From NCBI GenBank assembly GCA_030537525.1, contig JAUNVU010000002.1, positions 1 through 64,000 on the forward strand: 64,000 nucleotides of DNA, written 5' to 3'. The stretch comes from Eubacteriales bacterium. GTDB taxonomy: Bacteria; Bacillota; Clostridia; Saccharofermentanales; DTU023. Of the stretch, positions 1-8,622 are shown piece after piece. The notes beneath the pieces are model-generated. The model worked only from the letters and a program-made list of their open reading frames with translations, did not search any database and was not told the origin of the DNA. Made by a program: the position numbers and the translations under genes. Each line of letters opens with the position of its first letter. The first letter of the stretch is position 1.

Positions 1-1796
1 TCTGCTGCAATAGCTTCAACTATTGATTCAGCACGGCCGTGGCCCTCTTCATTCAGTCCCTGAGCCATCGACAAGAAGTCGAGCACACTCATGGTGCCAA
101 GCTCGCCCTCATCACGGGAACGAACTGAGAGCAGACCCTGTTCGGCCTCGCGCTCGCCGACAATGAGCAAGAAGGGAATTTTCTCCTTCGTGCCCTGGCG
201 GATCTTATAGCCCAATTTCTCATCTCGCTTATCGACCGAAACCCTGATACCTGCTTGCTTGAGTTGCTTGTAAACCTCTTCGGCGTAGTCGTGCAATTTG
301 TCTGAAATCGGCAGGATCTTGACTTGTTCAGGTGCTAACCAGAAGGGGAACTTGCCTGCATAGTGTTCAATTAGGATGGCGATGAAGCGGTCTAGTGAAC
401 CATAAATGGCCCTGTGTAGGACTATCGGTCTATGCTTCTCGCCGTCGGCGCCAATATAGCTGGCCTCGAAGCGCTGTGGTAGCTGCAGATCTAATTGGAT
501 GGTGCCGCACTGATGGCTTCTACCGATGGCATCGAGGAGGTGGAAGTCGATCTTCGGACCGTAGAAAGCGCCGTCCCCTTCATTGATGGTGTAAGGAACA
601 CCAGAGCGATCCAGGGCAGATTGCAGACCTTCAGTTGCCATGGCCCATTCTTCTTCTGTACCCATGGAATCTTCTGGTCTGGTCGAGAGTTCAACCTTGT
701 AAGAGAAGCCAAATTTCTCATATATTTCACCGATTAGACGGATAATTGCCAGAACCTCATCGGAGATCTGGTCTGGACGCATGAAGATATGAGCATCATC
801 TTGGGTAAAAGCCCGGACCCGTACGAGACCATGCAGTGCGCCAGATAATTCATAGCGGTGCACGAGACCCATCTCACTTAGTCTAAGTGGTAGGTCACGG
901 TAGGAGTGCTGCTCATGATTATAGACTAAGAAGCAGCCAGGGCAGTTCATCGGCTTGATAGCGTAGGCCTGCTTATCGATCTCTGAGAGGTACATATTGT
1001 CCTTGTAGTGATCCCAGTGACCAGAGCGCTCCCAGAGCTGTTGGTGGAGCATGGTAGGAGTAGAGATCTCCAGGTAGTTCTCGCGACGAAGCAGCTCTCT
1101 CATATAGTCTTGTAGACGGTTGAAGAGAATCTTGCCATTTGGCAAGTAGAAGGGGAAGCCAGGACCCTCTTCCATTAAGGTGAAGAGCTTCAACTCGCGG
1201 CCAAGCTTGCGATGATCTCGCTTCTTGGCCTCTTCTAATTGCTTGAGATAATTTTTCAAGTCCTCTTTATTAAGCCAGGCTGTACCGTAGATTCTGGTCA
1301 GCATCTTGTTCTTTTCATCACCGCGCCAATATGCGCCAGCTAGACTCATCAATTTAAAACAGCCAAGATCCTTGGTATTTAAGACGTGGGGACCACCGCA
1401 GAGGTCGGTGAACTCACCTTGGGTGTAAAACGATATCGTCGTATCCTCTGGCATGTCCTCAATGAGCTCGCGCTTAAACGGCTCGCCTTGCTTATCAACA
1501 TAGGCGAGGGCCTCTTCACGAGGCAGGATGAAGCAAGTAACCTCATGTTTTTCCTTGACGATTTTCTTCATCTCGGCTTCTATTTTTGGCAGATCATCAT
1601 CGCTCAGGCTAACTGGGCAGTCGACGTCATAGTAGAAGCCGTTGTCAATGGCGGGGCCAATAGTCAGAGTAGTCCCAGGATAGAGGCGTTGCACGGCCTG
1701 AGCCAGGACGTGAGCTGTAGAATGACGAACTACCTTCAAGGCGTCTTCAGCTACTTCGATATGACCATCTGGGTATAGGGCTTTTACTTCTTTCAT
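1..1796 (-). CDS. thrS: Threonyl-tRNA synthetase, 3' end outside window
   Basis: Charges tRNA-Thr with threonine in the cytoplasm. Reading leftwards from ATG at 1796, about 598 codons stay open to the window edge, so only the extreme C-terminus is missing. The protein starts MKEVKALYPDGHIEV and moves within about 25 residues into the second editing-type domain (RHSTAHVLAQAV, then GPAIDNGFYYDV). Class II catalytic motifs follow (PMNCPGC, FTQDDAHIF), then the anticodon-binding region (LAPEQVKILPIS). The N-terminal TGS domain found in E. coli-type ThrRS is absent; the remaining layout is normal. Divergent from serS. The start codon is unusually far from its Shine-Dalgarno (see the hairpin entry). 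The leader is only about 75 nt, too short for a T-box. Function is near certain. Confidence 0.96.
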   Translation of the reverse strand, partial: MKEVKALYPDGHIEVAEDALKVVRHSTAHVLAQAVQRLYPGTTLTIGPAIDNGFYYDVDCPVSLSDDDLPKIEAEMKKIVKEKHEVTCFILPREEALAYVDKQGEPFKRELIEDMPEDTTISFYTQGEFTDLCGGPHVLNTKDLGCFKLMSLAGAYWRGDEKNKMLTRIYGTAWLNKEDLKNYLKQLEEAKKRDHRKLGRELKLFTLMEEGPGFPFYLPNGKILFNRLQDYMRELLRRENYLEISTPTMLHQQLWERSGHWDHYKDNMYLSEIDKQAYAIKPMNCPGCFLVYNHEQHSYRDLPLRLSEMGLVHRYELSGALHGLVRVRAFTQDDAHIFMRPDQISDEVLAIIRLIGEIYEKFGFSYKVELSTRPEDSMGTEEEWAMATEGLQSALDRSGVPYTINEGDGAFYGPKIDFHLLDAIGRSHQCGTIQLDLQLPQRFEASYIGADGEKHRPIVLHRAIYGSLDRFIAILIEHYAGKFPFWLAPEQVKILPISDKLHDYAEEVYKQLKQAGIRVSVDKRDEKLGYKIRQGTKEKIPFLLIVGEREAEQGLLSVRSRDEGELGTMSVLDFLSMAQGLNEEGHGRAESIVEAIAA

Positions 1797-1844
1797 CACT
1801 GTTTGCGGCAGTCTTCTTAAACGGACTTGCTGCCGCACTCCTTT
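1797..1844 (-). promoter_or_regulatory. Hairpin between Shine-Dalgarno and start codon of thrS
   Basis: On the minus strand a strong Shine-Dalgarno AAAGGAG (1844-1838) is followed at once by TGCGGCAG (1837-1830), an 18-nt loop, and the exact complement CTGCCGCA (1811-1804). Seven nucleotides then lead to the ATG at 1796. The linear SD-to-ATG distance of about 41 nt is too long for initiation, but folding the 8-bp stem leaves 7 nt, the ideal spacing. No other SD is visible near the ATG. The geometry resembles start sites where a hairpin brings the SD close, such as phage T4 gene 38. A role in thrS control is inference. Confidence 0.6.
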
Positions 1845-1877
1845 CTTTAGGTGCTAAGCGATATTTTTAGATTTATC

Positions 1878-1906
1878 ATTATACAGCATGCAATAGCTAT
1901 TGTCTG
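1878..1906 (-). promoter_or_regulatory. Promoter for thrS
   Basis: On the minus strand CAGACA (1906-1901, 4 of 6 to consensus) and a perfect TATAAT (1883-1878) are 17 bp apart. Transcription would begin near 1871, giving a leader of about 75 nt that contains the SD and hairpin. Confidence 0.55.
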
Positions 1907-1935
1907 TTATTTTGAATCAGATTTGCCATAGTCAA

Positions 1936-1964
1936 TTGTCTGAGATTGGGCTTTTTGCTAATAT
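1936..1964 (+). promoter_or_regulatory. Promoter for serS
   Basis: TTGTCT (1936-1941) and TAATAT (1959-1964) are 17 bp apart. An in-frame ATG at 1946 lies inside this promoter, which supports starting serS at 2036. Confidence 0.45.
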
Positions 1965-2035
1965 ATAGGAGAATTTTGCCAGTCTATATAGTTGTTTTGT
2001 CAGAAACTTTCATGATTGGCCAGTTGGAGGCTGTT

Positions 2036-3352
2036 ATGCTTGATATTAATCTTTTGCGCAAGGCGCCAGAAGAGGTGGCAGCTGCACTGAAGAAGCGCGG
2101 CTTTGAACTCGACTTTACGGAGTTTCTAAAATTTGATCAGACGAGAAGAGAGCTTCTGCATCAGACAGAAGAGTTGAAGGCAGAGCGAAATCGGCAGTCT
2201 AAAGAAATTCCGGCGATGAAGAAGGCGGGTGAGGACACAACGGCCTTACTTGCCGAGATGAAGGAACTTGCCGATAAGATCAAGGAAAACGACAGCAAGC
2301 TTACGAAGCTGAATGCAGAGCAGGAGGCCTTCGTCGCGGCTCTTCCCAATATTCCTGCGGAGGGTGTAGTTGCTGGTGGTAAGGAAGCTAATCAGGTGGT
2401 CAAGGAAGTTGGCAAGAAACCTGAGTTTGACTTTGAGCCCAAGCATCATGTCGACCTAGCTAAGGATCTTGCCCTAATTGATTACGAGCGAGGCGTTAAG
2501 CTCTCGGGCAATGGTTACTGGCTCTACACGGGTCTCGGTGCGAGACTCGAGTGGGCACTCTTGAATTATTTCATCGACAGTCATGTTCAGGCTGGTTATG
2601 AGATGATTCTCCCACCTCACATATTGCTCTACGACTGTGGGTACACGGCAGGTCAGTTCCCCAAATTTACCGAGGACAGCTTCGTCCTGGGTGGTCAGGA
2701 CAGTGTCTCGGCCAGGGATAAGGAACTTGGTAGAAGCTTCTCCCACTATCTGCTGCCGACTTCAGAGACGGCCTTGGTCAATCTATACAGAGATGAGATT
2801 CTGGACGAGTCTGTTTTACCATTGAAATACTTCGCCTACACACCTTGCTATCGTCGTGAGGCGGGCTCATATAGGGCAGAGGAGCGCGGTATGATCCGCG
2901 GCCACCAGTTCAATAAGGTGGAGATGTTCCAATTTGCCAAGCCGGAGGATTCACCAGCCGCACTCGATGAGCTAGTGGAGCGTGCCTGCAAGCTAGTTGA
3001 AGATCTTGGACTGCACTTCCGCTTGAGTCATCTCGCAGCAGGTGACGTCTCACACAGTATGCAAGAGACTTATGACGTTGAAGTCTGGATACCTTCGATG
3101 AATGACTACAAGGAAGTGTCCTCAGCATCTAATGCTGGCGACTACCAGGCTAGACGAGGACAATTACGCTTCCGCCGTGAGGGCGCGAAGAAACCTGAAT
3201 ATCTACACACCTTAAATGCTTCAGGGCTAGCTACAAGCCGTGTCTTCCCAGCTATTCTCGAGCAGAATCAGCAGGCGGATGGCTCGGTCGTAGTACCTGA
3301 GAAACTCAGACCATATCTTGGCGGATTAGAAGTAATTCAAACGCGGAGGTAG
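2036..3352 (+). CDS. serS: Seryl-tRNA synthetase
   Basis: Attaches serine to tRNA-Ser. The 438-residue protein has normal family length and order: start MLDINLLRK, an antiparallel coiled-coil tRNA-binding arm (about residues 25-100), the TSE loop (LPTSETALVN), class II motif 2 (CYRREAGSYRAEERG, about 270-285) and motif 3 (LNASGLATSRVFPAILEQ, about 393-410). I chose ATG 2036 because TTGGAGG lies 5 nt upstream, SerRS proteins start at MLDI, and an upstream in-frame ATG at 1946 falls inside the promoter. The next gene begins 3 nt after the stop, and its SD overlaps the end of serS, so the two are probably co-transcribed. Confidence 0.98.
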   Translation: MLDINLLRKAPEEVAAALKKRGFELDFTEFLKFDQTRRELLHQTEELKAERNRQSKEIPAMKKAGEDTTALLAEMKELADKIKENDSKLTKLNAEQEAFVAALPNIPAEGVVAGGKEANQVVKEVGKKPEFDFEPKHHVDLAKDLALIDYERGVKLSGNGYWLYTGLGARLEWALLNYFIDSHVQAGYEMILPPHILLYDCGYTAGQFPKFTEDSFVLGGQDSVSARDKELGRSFSHYLLPTSETALVNLYRDEILDESVLPLKYFAYTPCYRREAGSYRAEERGMIRGHQFNKVEMFQFAKPEDSPAALDELVERACKLVEDLGLHFRLSHLAAGDVSHSMQETYDVEVWIPSMNDYKEVSSASNAGDYQARRGQLRFRREGAKKPEYLHTLNASGLATSRVFPAILEQNQQADGSVVVPEKLRPYLGGLEVIQTRR

Positions 3353-3354
3353 CA

Positions 3355-4695
3355 ATGAAGAAGCGACGTGACGTACTCGTTATGGGTTTCGCCCTATTTG
3401 CGATGTTTCTTGGGGCAGGGAATATTATATTCCCGCCCTTTTTAGGTGCCATGTCGGGCTCGAAGTGGTGGCTATCTGGCCTCGGCTTCTTAATTACGGG
3501 CTCTGGTTTACCAGTTCTCGGCGTCATCGCAGTAGCCAAGGCGGGAGGCAAGGCCACTGACATTTCCAAGCGCGTGTCACCCAACTTCGCCTTGGTAATC
3601 AACTGTATTATTCTGACCTTTATTGGTCCGCTGTTTGCCATACCCAGGACGGCAGCGACAACAGTAGAACTCTCTATAAGACCATTTATGAGTGATCAGA
3701 TAGATCCTCAGACCTTGATGATAGTATCCTCACTCATTTTCTTTGGGATCTGTCTTTTCTTCATCTTGTCGTCAAGATCCGTAATGGATAGGATTGGTAA
3801 TTACTTGACTCCAGTCCTGATGTTCTTCTTATTAATTCTCATTGTGCTATCAATTTTCAAGCCGCTGGGTCAGCCAGGACAGCCTTTCGATGAGGCTGCA
3901 GAGTCTGGTTTCTTTCACCTCGGTTTCTCTACTGGCTATCAGACTATGGATGCACTAGGTTCTATAGTCTTCGGTGGTACGGTGGCCCTGTCTATTCTTC
4001 GGAAGGGCTATGATAAGCAGGAGACTAGGAGCATGTTGAAGGGTGTCGGAATTATTGCAGGTCTTGGCATCATGGTGGTCTACCTAGGCTTCATCTGGAT
4101 AGGGGCTTCCGGCTCCAGCACTTTACAGCAGTATAGCCAGCGCTCGGTTGTGACTACAGAAGCAGTGAAACTCCTTGCAGGCGGCTTTGGCCAGGTGCTC
4201 TTAGCCTTGATCATCTTCTTGGCCTGTCTAACCACAGCCATAGGGCTGCTCTTTACGGCTGGTGAGTATTTTAGTGATCTTGCGAAGGGCAAGCTCAGCT
4301 TCAAGCAGGTTGTCGTGATTCTGACGGGAATCTCCTACCTGATTTCCATTCTTGGCGTTGAGGGAATTATCAATCTCTCAACACCGCTTCTAGAGATTAT
4401 CTATCCACTAGTCATCATCTTGATCGCGCTCAATTTAATTGGCGACAAGATCAAGTATGATGAGTGCTTCCGTTGGGGAGTGATCATGGCTGTTCCCATG
4501 GGTATAGTCACGGCTATGCGGACAATTTCGATAACGAAGCCGACCGCAGAGGAAATTCTGACACATGTACCCCTAGGGCCGCAGGGTTTCGCATTCTTCG
4601 TCCCCGCAGTTTGTGGCTGTATTGCAGGCTGGCTATACGGCTATTATAAAGAACAGCGCACAGTCAAGCAGCGGACTGCTCGCAATATGTCTTAA
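3355..4695 (+). CDS. brnQ: Branched-chain amino acid carrier, LIVCS family
   Basis: Cation-coupled carrier for leucine, isoleucine and valine in the cytoplasmic membrane. The 446-residue protein is hydrophobic throughout, with about 12 predicted membrane spans, and begins with the family signature FLGAGNIIFPPFLG near residue 21. It ends in a short basic tail. GGAGG overlaps the serS stop and precedes the ATG by 5 nt, so translation is likely coupled to serS. It converges with the next gene with no space between them. The family is clear; the exact substrate is inferred from it. Confidence 0.92.
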   Translation: MKKRRDVLVMGFALFAMFLGAGNIIFPPFLGAMSGSKWWLSGLGFLITGSGLPVLGVIAVAKAGGKATDISKRVSPNFALVINCIILTFIGPLFAIPRTAATTVELSIRPFMSDQIDPQTLMIVSSLIFFGICLFFILSSRSVMDRIGNYLTPVLMFFLLILIVLSIFKPLGQPGQPFDEAAESGFFHLGFSTGYQTMDALGSIVFGGTVALSILRKGYDKQETRSMLKGVGIIAGLGIMVVYLGFIWIGASGSSTLQQYSQRSVVTTEAVKLLAGGFGQVLLALIIFLACLTTAIGLLFTAGEYFSDLAKGKLSFKQVVVILTGISYLISILGVEGIINLSTPLLEIIYPLVIILIALNLIGDKIKYDECFRWGVIMAVPMGIVTAMRTISITKPTAEEILTHVPLGPQGFAFFVPAVCGCIAGWLYGYYKEQRTVKQRTARNMS

Positions 4696-6255
4696 TTAGG
4701 GAATGGTGGCAGGTGGGATTGTCACCTGATGTCTGTTGACCGTGGGCTCGGGGCCAGTAAGTTCTACTTCTGCCTCGGGCCCTCTAAATGAGCCCAGAGG
4801 ATAGTCGGGATCAGGGCGCCAGAGCTGCCACTCGCGCAAACCCACGTCTCGCAGAGCTCGCATCTGCTCGCGAATCTCATGATCTGTGTAATCTATGTAG
4901 TAGCCAGGCGGTAGGTAGTTGGCGGTAAAAGCCTGGAGATAAGGCCGCATAGTTGCGTAACCTTTCTGGGCAAAGCCGTCGAGACCGGCCAGCATGGTGT
5001 TCTTCACCACGCCATAAGGTTCAAGGTCCGGCTTGTCGAAAAGAGTATCACCAATCTGCGATCCCTCACCATTGCCTGAGTAATGCAGTGAGCTGTTGGC
5101 AAAGTGAGAAGGATAGACCATGACGCCGATATTATCTATGCCCGTGAGGCCGATGCTCTTCCAGTGTTGTCCCAAGAGGAAGCCGTCAATATCTGAGAGC
5201 ATGATAGAGGCGAAGAGGTCGGCTCCTAGAGGCACCTTGAGCTTGTCCTGGATTTCGATGCGCGCCGTTTCTAGGAAGCGATTGATGACCCAATGGCGTT
5301 CAGGCAAGTCCTCATTTGAATAATTCTCTGAGAATAAGGCATCTAGTTCACCTTCGGGAGCTCCCGTGGGGAAGCGAATGTAGTCGAATTGGATCTCGTC
5401 GACACCGAAGGCGATGAGTTCCTTGCAAATATCGATAATGTATTGCCAGGCTTCTGGATTATAGGGGTTGACGAAGGAGGTTCCACCCTCCATAGGGTAT
5501 TTACAGACTTGCTTAGCCGTATTGCGGATACAGAGGTCTGGTCGACCATTCACCATCTGCTCATCCTTGAAGACGACAACACGGGCGATAACGAGGACGC
5601 CTTCGGCATGGCAGCGTCTACATATTTCTGCCCAGTCTAAACTGCCGACACTTGCGCCTATTTCAACAGCCAGTGGCACCTTGCTCTGGTAACTTAAACC
5701 GTAGCTCTCCTTGGCGTCTATGATCAGGGCGTTGACTTCGGTGGTCTTTGCAATCTTTAGGAAATAATCTAATAAATCATTATCTGGAGTGCGACAGTAG
5801 ATTCCACGTACGGGATGACGCTCATAGCTGGGATCGCTGAAGGTTTGAGGCAGCTTGCCAAAAAAGGCGTCTAATTGAGAAATTATTTCTGGATCGTCGG
5901 TGCTGTGCATCACGGCCTCGACAAGGCTGTCAGGAGGTACTTCTATGGATTCTCCTGGCAAGGTGGTATTAGCCTCTGAGGCCCTGATAGCTGCAAGTTG
6001 TCGTTCATGATAATAGTCTCTTAGATAGAGGGCCGCCAGCAGGCCGAACAAGATTATGGCGAGAGCAATAGAGAGTAGAGTTAAATTGCCGATCAGGCCA
6101 CGGCGTCGTGGCGGCATCTTGAGGAAGATCTTTTCTACTGCCTGGCGATCGGGTAAGACTTCTCGCGGGCTATGTTTTGCTGCATTGGCGGAGTCAGGAA
6201 ATTTCTTTAGTCGCTTCCTAGAGCCTCGCCTAGCTTGATTTGGCTGCCTCTTCAT
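4696..6255 (-). CDS. DUF4015-type putative glycoside hydrolase, membrane-anchored
   Basis: The 519-residue protein has a basic cytoplasmic N-terminus (MKRQPNQARRGSRKRLKKF), one membrane span near residues 54-79 and a large extracellular domain from about residue 149. This domain matches the DUF4015 putative glycosidase TIM barrel: RGIYCR, LIIDAKESYG, ARVVVFKD, FVNPYNPEAW, DEIQFDYIRFP, GADLFASI and GVMVYPSHF follow in barrel order. The acidic residues in DAKE and FDYIRFP are plausible active-site positions, but no substrate is established. ATG 6255 has AGAGG almost adjacent; an upstream in-frame ATG at 6273 lacks an SD, and a longer frame to 6348 would overlap the divergent gene. Probably acts on wall or surface glycans (inference). 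Confidence 0.8.
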   Translation of the reverse strand: MKRQPNQARRGSRKRLKKFPDSANAAKHSPREVLPDRQAVEKIFLKMPPRRRGLIGNLTLLSIALAIILFGLLAALYLRDYYHERQLAAIRASEANTTLPGESIEVPPDSLVEAVMHSTDDPEIISQLDAFFGKLPQTFSDPSYERHPVRGIYCRTPDNDLLDYFLKIAKTTEVNALIIDAKESYGLSYQSKVPLAVEIGASVGSLDWAEICRRCHAEGVLVIARVVVFKDEQMVNGRPDLCIRNTAKQVCKYPMEGGTSFVNPYNPEAWQYIIDICKELIAFGVDEIQFDYIRFPTGAPEGELDALFSENYSNEDLPERHWVINRFLETARIEIQDKLKVPLGADLFASIMLSDIDGFLLGQHWKSIGLTGIDNIGVMVYPSHFANSSLHYSGNGEGSQIGDTLFDKPDLEPYGVVKNTMLAGLDGFAQKGYATMRPYLQAFTANYLPPGYYIDYTDHEIREQMRALRDVGLREWQLWRPDPDYPLGSFRGPEAEVELTGPEPTVNRHQVTIPPATIP

Positions 6256-6268
6256 ACCTCTGTATAAT
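6240..6268 (+). promoter_or_regulatory. Promoter for the YigZ-family gene
   Basis: TTGGCT (6240-6245) and a perfect TATAAT (6263-6268) are 17 bp apart, 44 bp before the next start codon. It overlaps the start of the divergent gene. Confidence 0.6.
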
Positions 6269-6312
6269 AACATCGATCCGAAAAACTGAGAAGCGCAAGC
6301 AGAAAGTGTGAA

Positions 6313-6939
6313 ATGGAAGCTTATAACTCGCTTGAAAAATTTGCTCAAATAGAACTGATCGAGAAGAAGTCTCGCTTCATTGCTTGGGCTGCACCGCTAT
6401 CTACGGTGGACGAAGCTCAGGCCATGTTGGAAGATGCGAGGAATAAGTATCCTGATGCCACCCACCACGTTTCAGCTTGGCGTCTGAGCCTAGAAACATT
6501 CTACCAACGCTATTCTGATGATGGTGAGCCGAAGGGTACGGCAGGCTTGCCTGTTCTCGATGTCCTAACGAAGCAGGAATTAACGGAGTGTGGAATTATT
6601 GTAATTCGTTATTTTGGAGGAGTGAAACTCGGAGCAGGGGGCCTGGTTAGAGCCTATTCGGCAGCGGCCGCGGAGGCGGTAAGAGCTGCAAAAATAATTC
6701 GCTATGAGAAACGCAGCAGATACAAACTTACTGTATCTTATAGCCTAGCGGAGACAATTCACTACCAGTTGGCCCAATTAGCTTGTGCGCAAGGAGAGCA
6801 AAGTTACGGAATAAATGTAGAGTGGGTCATAGCGCCAAAGCGCGGAGCTGAAGAGAAGATTCTTGACCTGATCAAGGAAATCAGCTCAAATAGCGTTTTG
6901 ATAGAAGAGATACCAGCCCAATTTATGGCGGTGAAATAA
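6313..6939 (+). CDS. YigZ/IMPACT family protein
   Basis: The 208-residue protein belongs to the UPF0029/IMPACT family, related to E. coli YigZ and eukaryotic IMPACT. The diagnostic motif RYFGGVKLGAGGLVRAY is at residues 99-115, preceded by DDGEPKGTAGLPVL. The C-terminal DUF1949-like domain begins near residue 135. Family members are thought to bind nucleic acid or ribosomes; no biochemical role is settled. The ATG at 6313 has only a weak SD (GAAAG). Monocistronic, between its own promoter and a bidirectional terminator. Confidence 0.9.
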   Translation: MEAYNSLEKFAQIELIEKKSRFIAWAAPLSTVDEAQAMLEDARNKYPDATHHVSAWRLSLETFYQRYSDDGEPKGTAGLPVLDVLTKQELTECGIIVIRYFGGVKLGAGGLVRAYSAAAAEAVRAAKIIRYEKRSRYKLTVSYSLAETIHYQLAQLACAQGEQSYGINVEWVIAPKRGAEEKILDLIKEISSNSVLIEEIPAQFMAVK

Positions 6940-6945
6940 GTAGAA

Positions 6946-6977
6946 AACCCCACTCAACTGATCAGTTGGGTGGGGTT
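6946..6977. terminator. Bidirectional terminator
   Basis: A nearly perfect 16-bp inverted repeat (6946-6961 with 6962-6977, one G-T pair) separates two convergent genes. The minus-strand side is followed by TTTTCTACTTATTTC; the plus side is less T-rich. Confidence 0.8.
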
Positions 6978-7007
6978 AATTGTTTGATGTTGACTGACGA
7001 GAGCAGT

Positions 7008-8297
7008 TTAATACTTCTTAGCTCTAATTAAGAAGAGCATGAAGGCTGCAGTGAGCATCGTTAGAATGAAAGGAGTAAAGGATCTTTCACCAGTTGCAGG
7101 TATGCTGGTTCCTGCTTCATAGCTGGTCGGGGTATTTACTACTACATTAGGTTTAGGAGTGTCAATAGTGATCGGTTTCTGAATTGTACCAGCAGGCTGC
7201 CAAATGCTATGAGGTCTTCTAATCTTAGATTCGGTCGGCTTAGCGATTGTTTCGTTAGTTTCACTCTCACTTGGAATTGGTTTTTCTTCTTTTTCTTTTA
7301 CGCTTAAGGTGGCCTCTACTTTGTGTTGAAGACCTCCTCTGTCGGTAAGGGTGAAGGTGAGTATGTATTCACCCGCTTTAGATGTATCGTAATCACCATC
7401 AATAGTGACTGTATCAGCGCTGATCTCACCGTCCTCTTCATCAGTTGCGGAAACGATCATGTTTTTTAGATCAAATTCATCACCAGCTGTAATTTCGGCG
7501 TCATTAACTACTAATAAAGGAGCCTCATTCCATTTGGCGTAGAGTTTTATTGGCCTAATCTGGTAGGTTTTAACGTATAATTCAGGATTATCATTATAGA
7601 GAGGGTTTTCGTAATCCTCATAGCGATAAAGTTTGCCTAAGGATTTCCAGAATTCATACGCATTGTCAGCGCCTTCGAATTTATGTTCATGAATCTCATC
7701 ATCTTCCTCTTTGTGGTAGTACCAGCCAAGGAATTTTGCATTATCACGTCCAACTTCTGGATAGGTCTTTGTAGGAGCGTCCGGTATATCAATGGGTGAA
7801 TATTCCCAGCTGATATTTTTATCTTTGAACTCTGGATTTTCATCTGCCCCATTAGTTTCATACTTAAGCACGATGCTTCTTTCATATGAAATATAGATTC
7901 TGAAAGTATTGATTTCGTCATGTTTTTTTATAGGGTCGTCATCTTGCCAAACATGACCTTTACGGGGATCGGTTTTATAAGCATCAAATTTTAAGCCGAT
8001 GGGGTGAACAACGTAGTCTTCAATTTCATTTTTTATATCTTTAAATTTAGTTTCATTAGATAATTTTATTGTTTTTAGCAAAGCCCATCCTTTATCGGGA
8101 TTATCCTGACCTCCATTGTTGTATTCCTTATTATAAAGATCAGGACTACCCAATACGTATACAGTAACCTCCTTGGCTTCATCTGGCTCGGCACTGACTC
8201 TGGGCATTAATGAATTCGGAAACAGAATGCCGAAGCTAAAGAGGAGTGCAATAATCAGAGTTATTGCTGATTTGAATCTTAAGATATTCTTTTTCAT
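7008..8297 (-). CDS. Wall-anchored surface protein with IPATG sorting tail
   Basis: A 429-residue secreted protein. Residues 1-36 form a signal peptide ending near RVSA-EP. Residues about 140-257 resemble a Listeria-Bacteroides (InlB B-type) repeat (IVLKYETNG ... KFLGWYY ... IKLYAKWNE). Residues about 259-335 resemble a DUF5011/HYR Ig-like domain (ITAGDEFDLKNMI ... GEYILTFTLTD). A Pro/Thr-rich stalk leads to IPATG (399-403), a hydrophobic span and RAKKY. IPATG is a variant of the sortase LPXTG signal; no sortase lies in this window. SD AAAGGAGA is well placed. Likely an adhesin-like protein; the ligand is unknown. A relic of its 3' end lies upstream. Confidence 0.82.
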   Translation of the reverse strand: MKKNILRFKSAITLIIALLFSFGILFPNSLMPRVSAEPDEAKEVTVYVLGSPDLYNKEYNNGGQDNPDKGWALLKTIKLSNETKFKDIKNEIEDYVVHPIGLKFDAYKTDPRKGHVWQDDDPIKKHDEINTFRIYISYERSIVLKYETNGADENPEFKDKNISWEYSPIDIPDAPTKTYPEVGRDNAKFLGWYYHKEEDDEIHEHKFEGADNAYEFWKSLGKLYRYEDYENPLYNDNPELYVKTYQIRPIKLYAKWNEAPLLVVNDAEITAGDEFDLKNMIVSATDEEDGEISADTVTIDGDYDTSKAGEYILTFTLTDRGGLQHKVEATLSVKEKEEKPIPSESETNETIAKPTESKIRRPHSIWQPAGTIQKPITIDTPKPNVVVNTPTSYEAGTSIPATGERSFTPFILTMLTAAFMLFLIRAKKY

Positions 8298-8421
8298 AAA
8301 TTATCTCTCCTTTTATTATTTGTATGAAACACTAATATTTGCAGGACAGATTAACATATTATCAACTAAATTGCAAAAACTAGATAAGAACGTGCAGAAG
8401 ATTGTCAGGTCAAGGTCGATA

Positions 8422-8622
8422 TTAGCTTGATATTGATAAGATGATTGCAGGGCGCTTCTTAGCTCTGATTAAGAAAAGCATTAGGTCAGTGACGAATAGT
8501 GTTAGAGTAAGCAGAGTATATGCTCTTCTAATCTTAGATTCGGTACTCATGGTTAGATCTTTGAGCTTCGGGAAGAGATGTTTCCAGGCAGTGTCCAGAA
8601 CTGCCTGAACTTCAGTAAACAT
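8422..8622 (-). pseudogene. Relic of a second copy of the surface-protein C-terminus
   Basis: The frame encodes TESKIRR directly followed by a hydrophobic stretch ending MLFLIRAKK. Both pieces match the C-terminus of the surface protein next door. At DNA level 8524-8544 is identical to 7215-7235 (21 bp) and 8455-8481 matches 7014-7040 with two differences. The gap between these blocks is 43 bp here and 174 bp in the intact gene, so about 44 codons, including the IPATG signal, have been lost. No signal peptide or SD is visible. A decayed tandem duplicate is the simplest reading. Confidence 0.65.

Noticed and set aside
1797-2035. T-box riboswitch before thrS or serS
   Set aside because: Leaders are only about 75 nt, with no AGGGTGGNACCGCG antiterminator box or specifier loop.
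1946-2035. Longer serS start at 1946
   Set aside because: That ATG lies inside the promoter and has no SD; ATG 2036 has TTGGAGG and matches the family N-terminus.
6256-6348. Longer N-terminus for the DUF4015 protein
   Set aside because: It would overlap the divergent YigZ gene and its promoter and lacks an SD.
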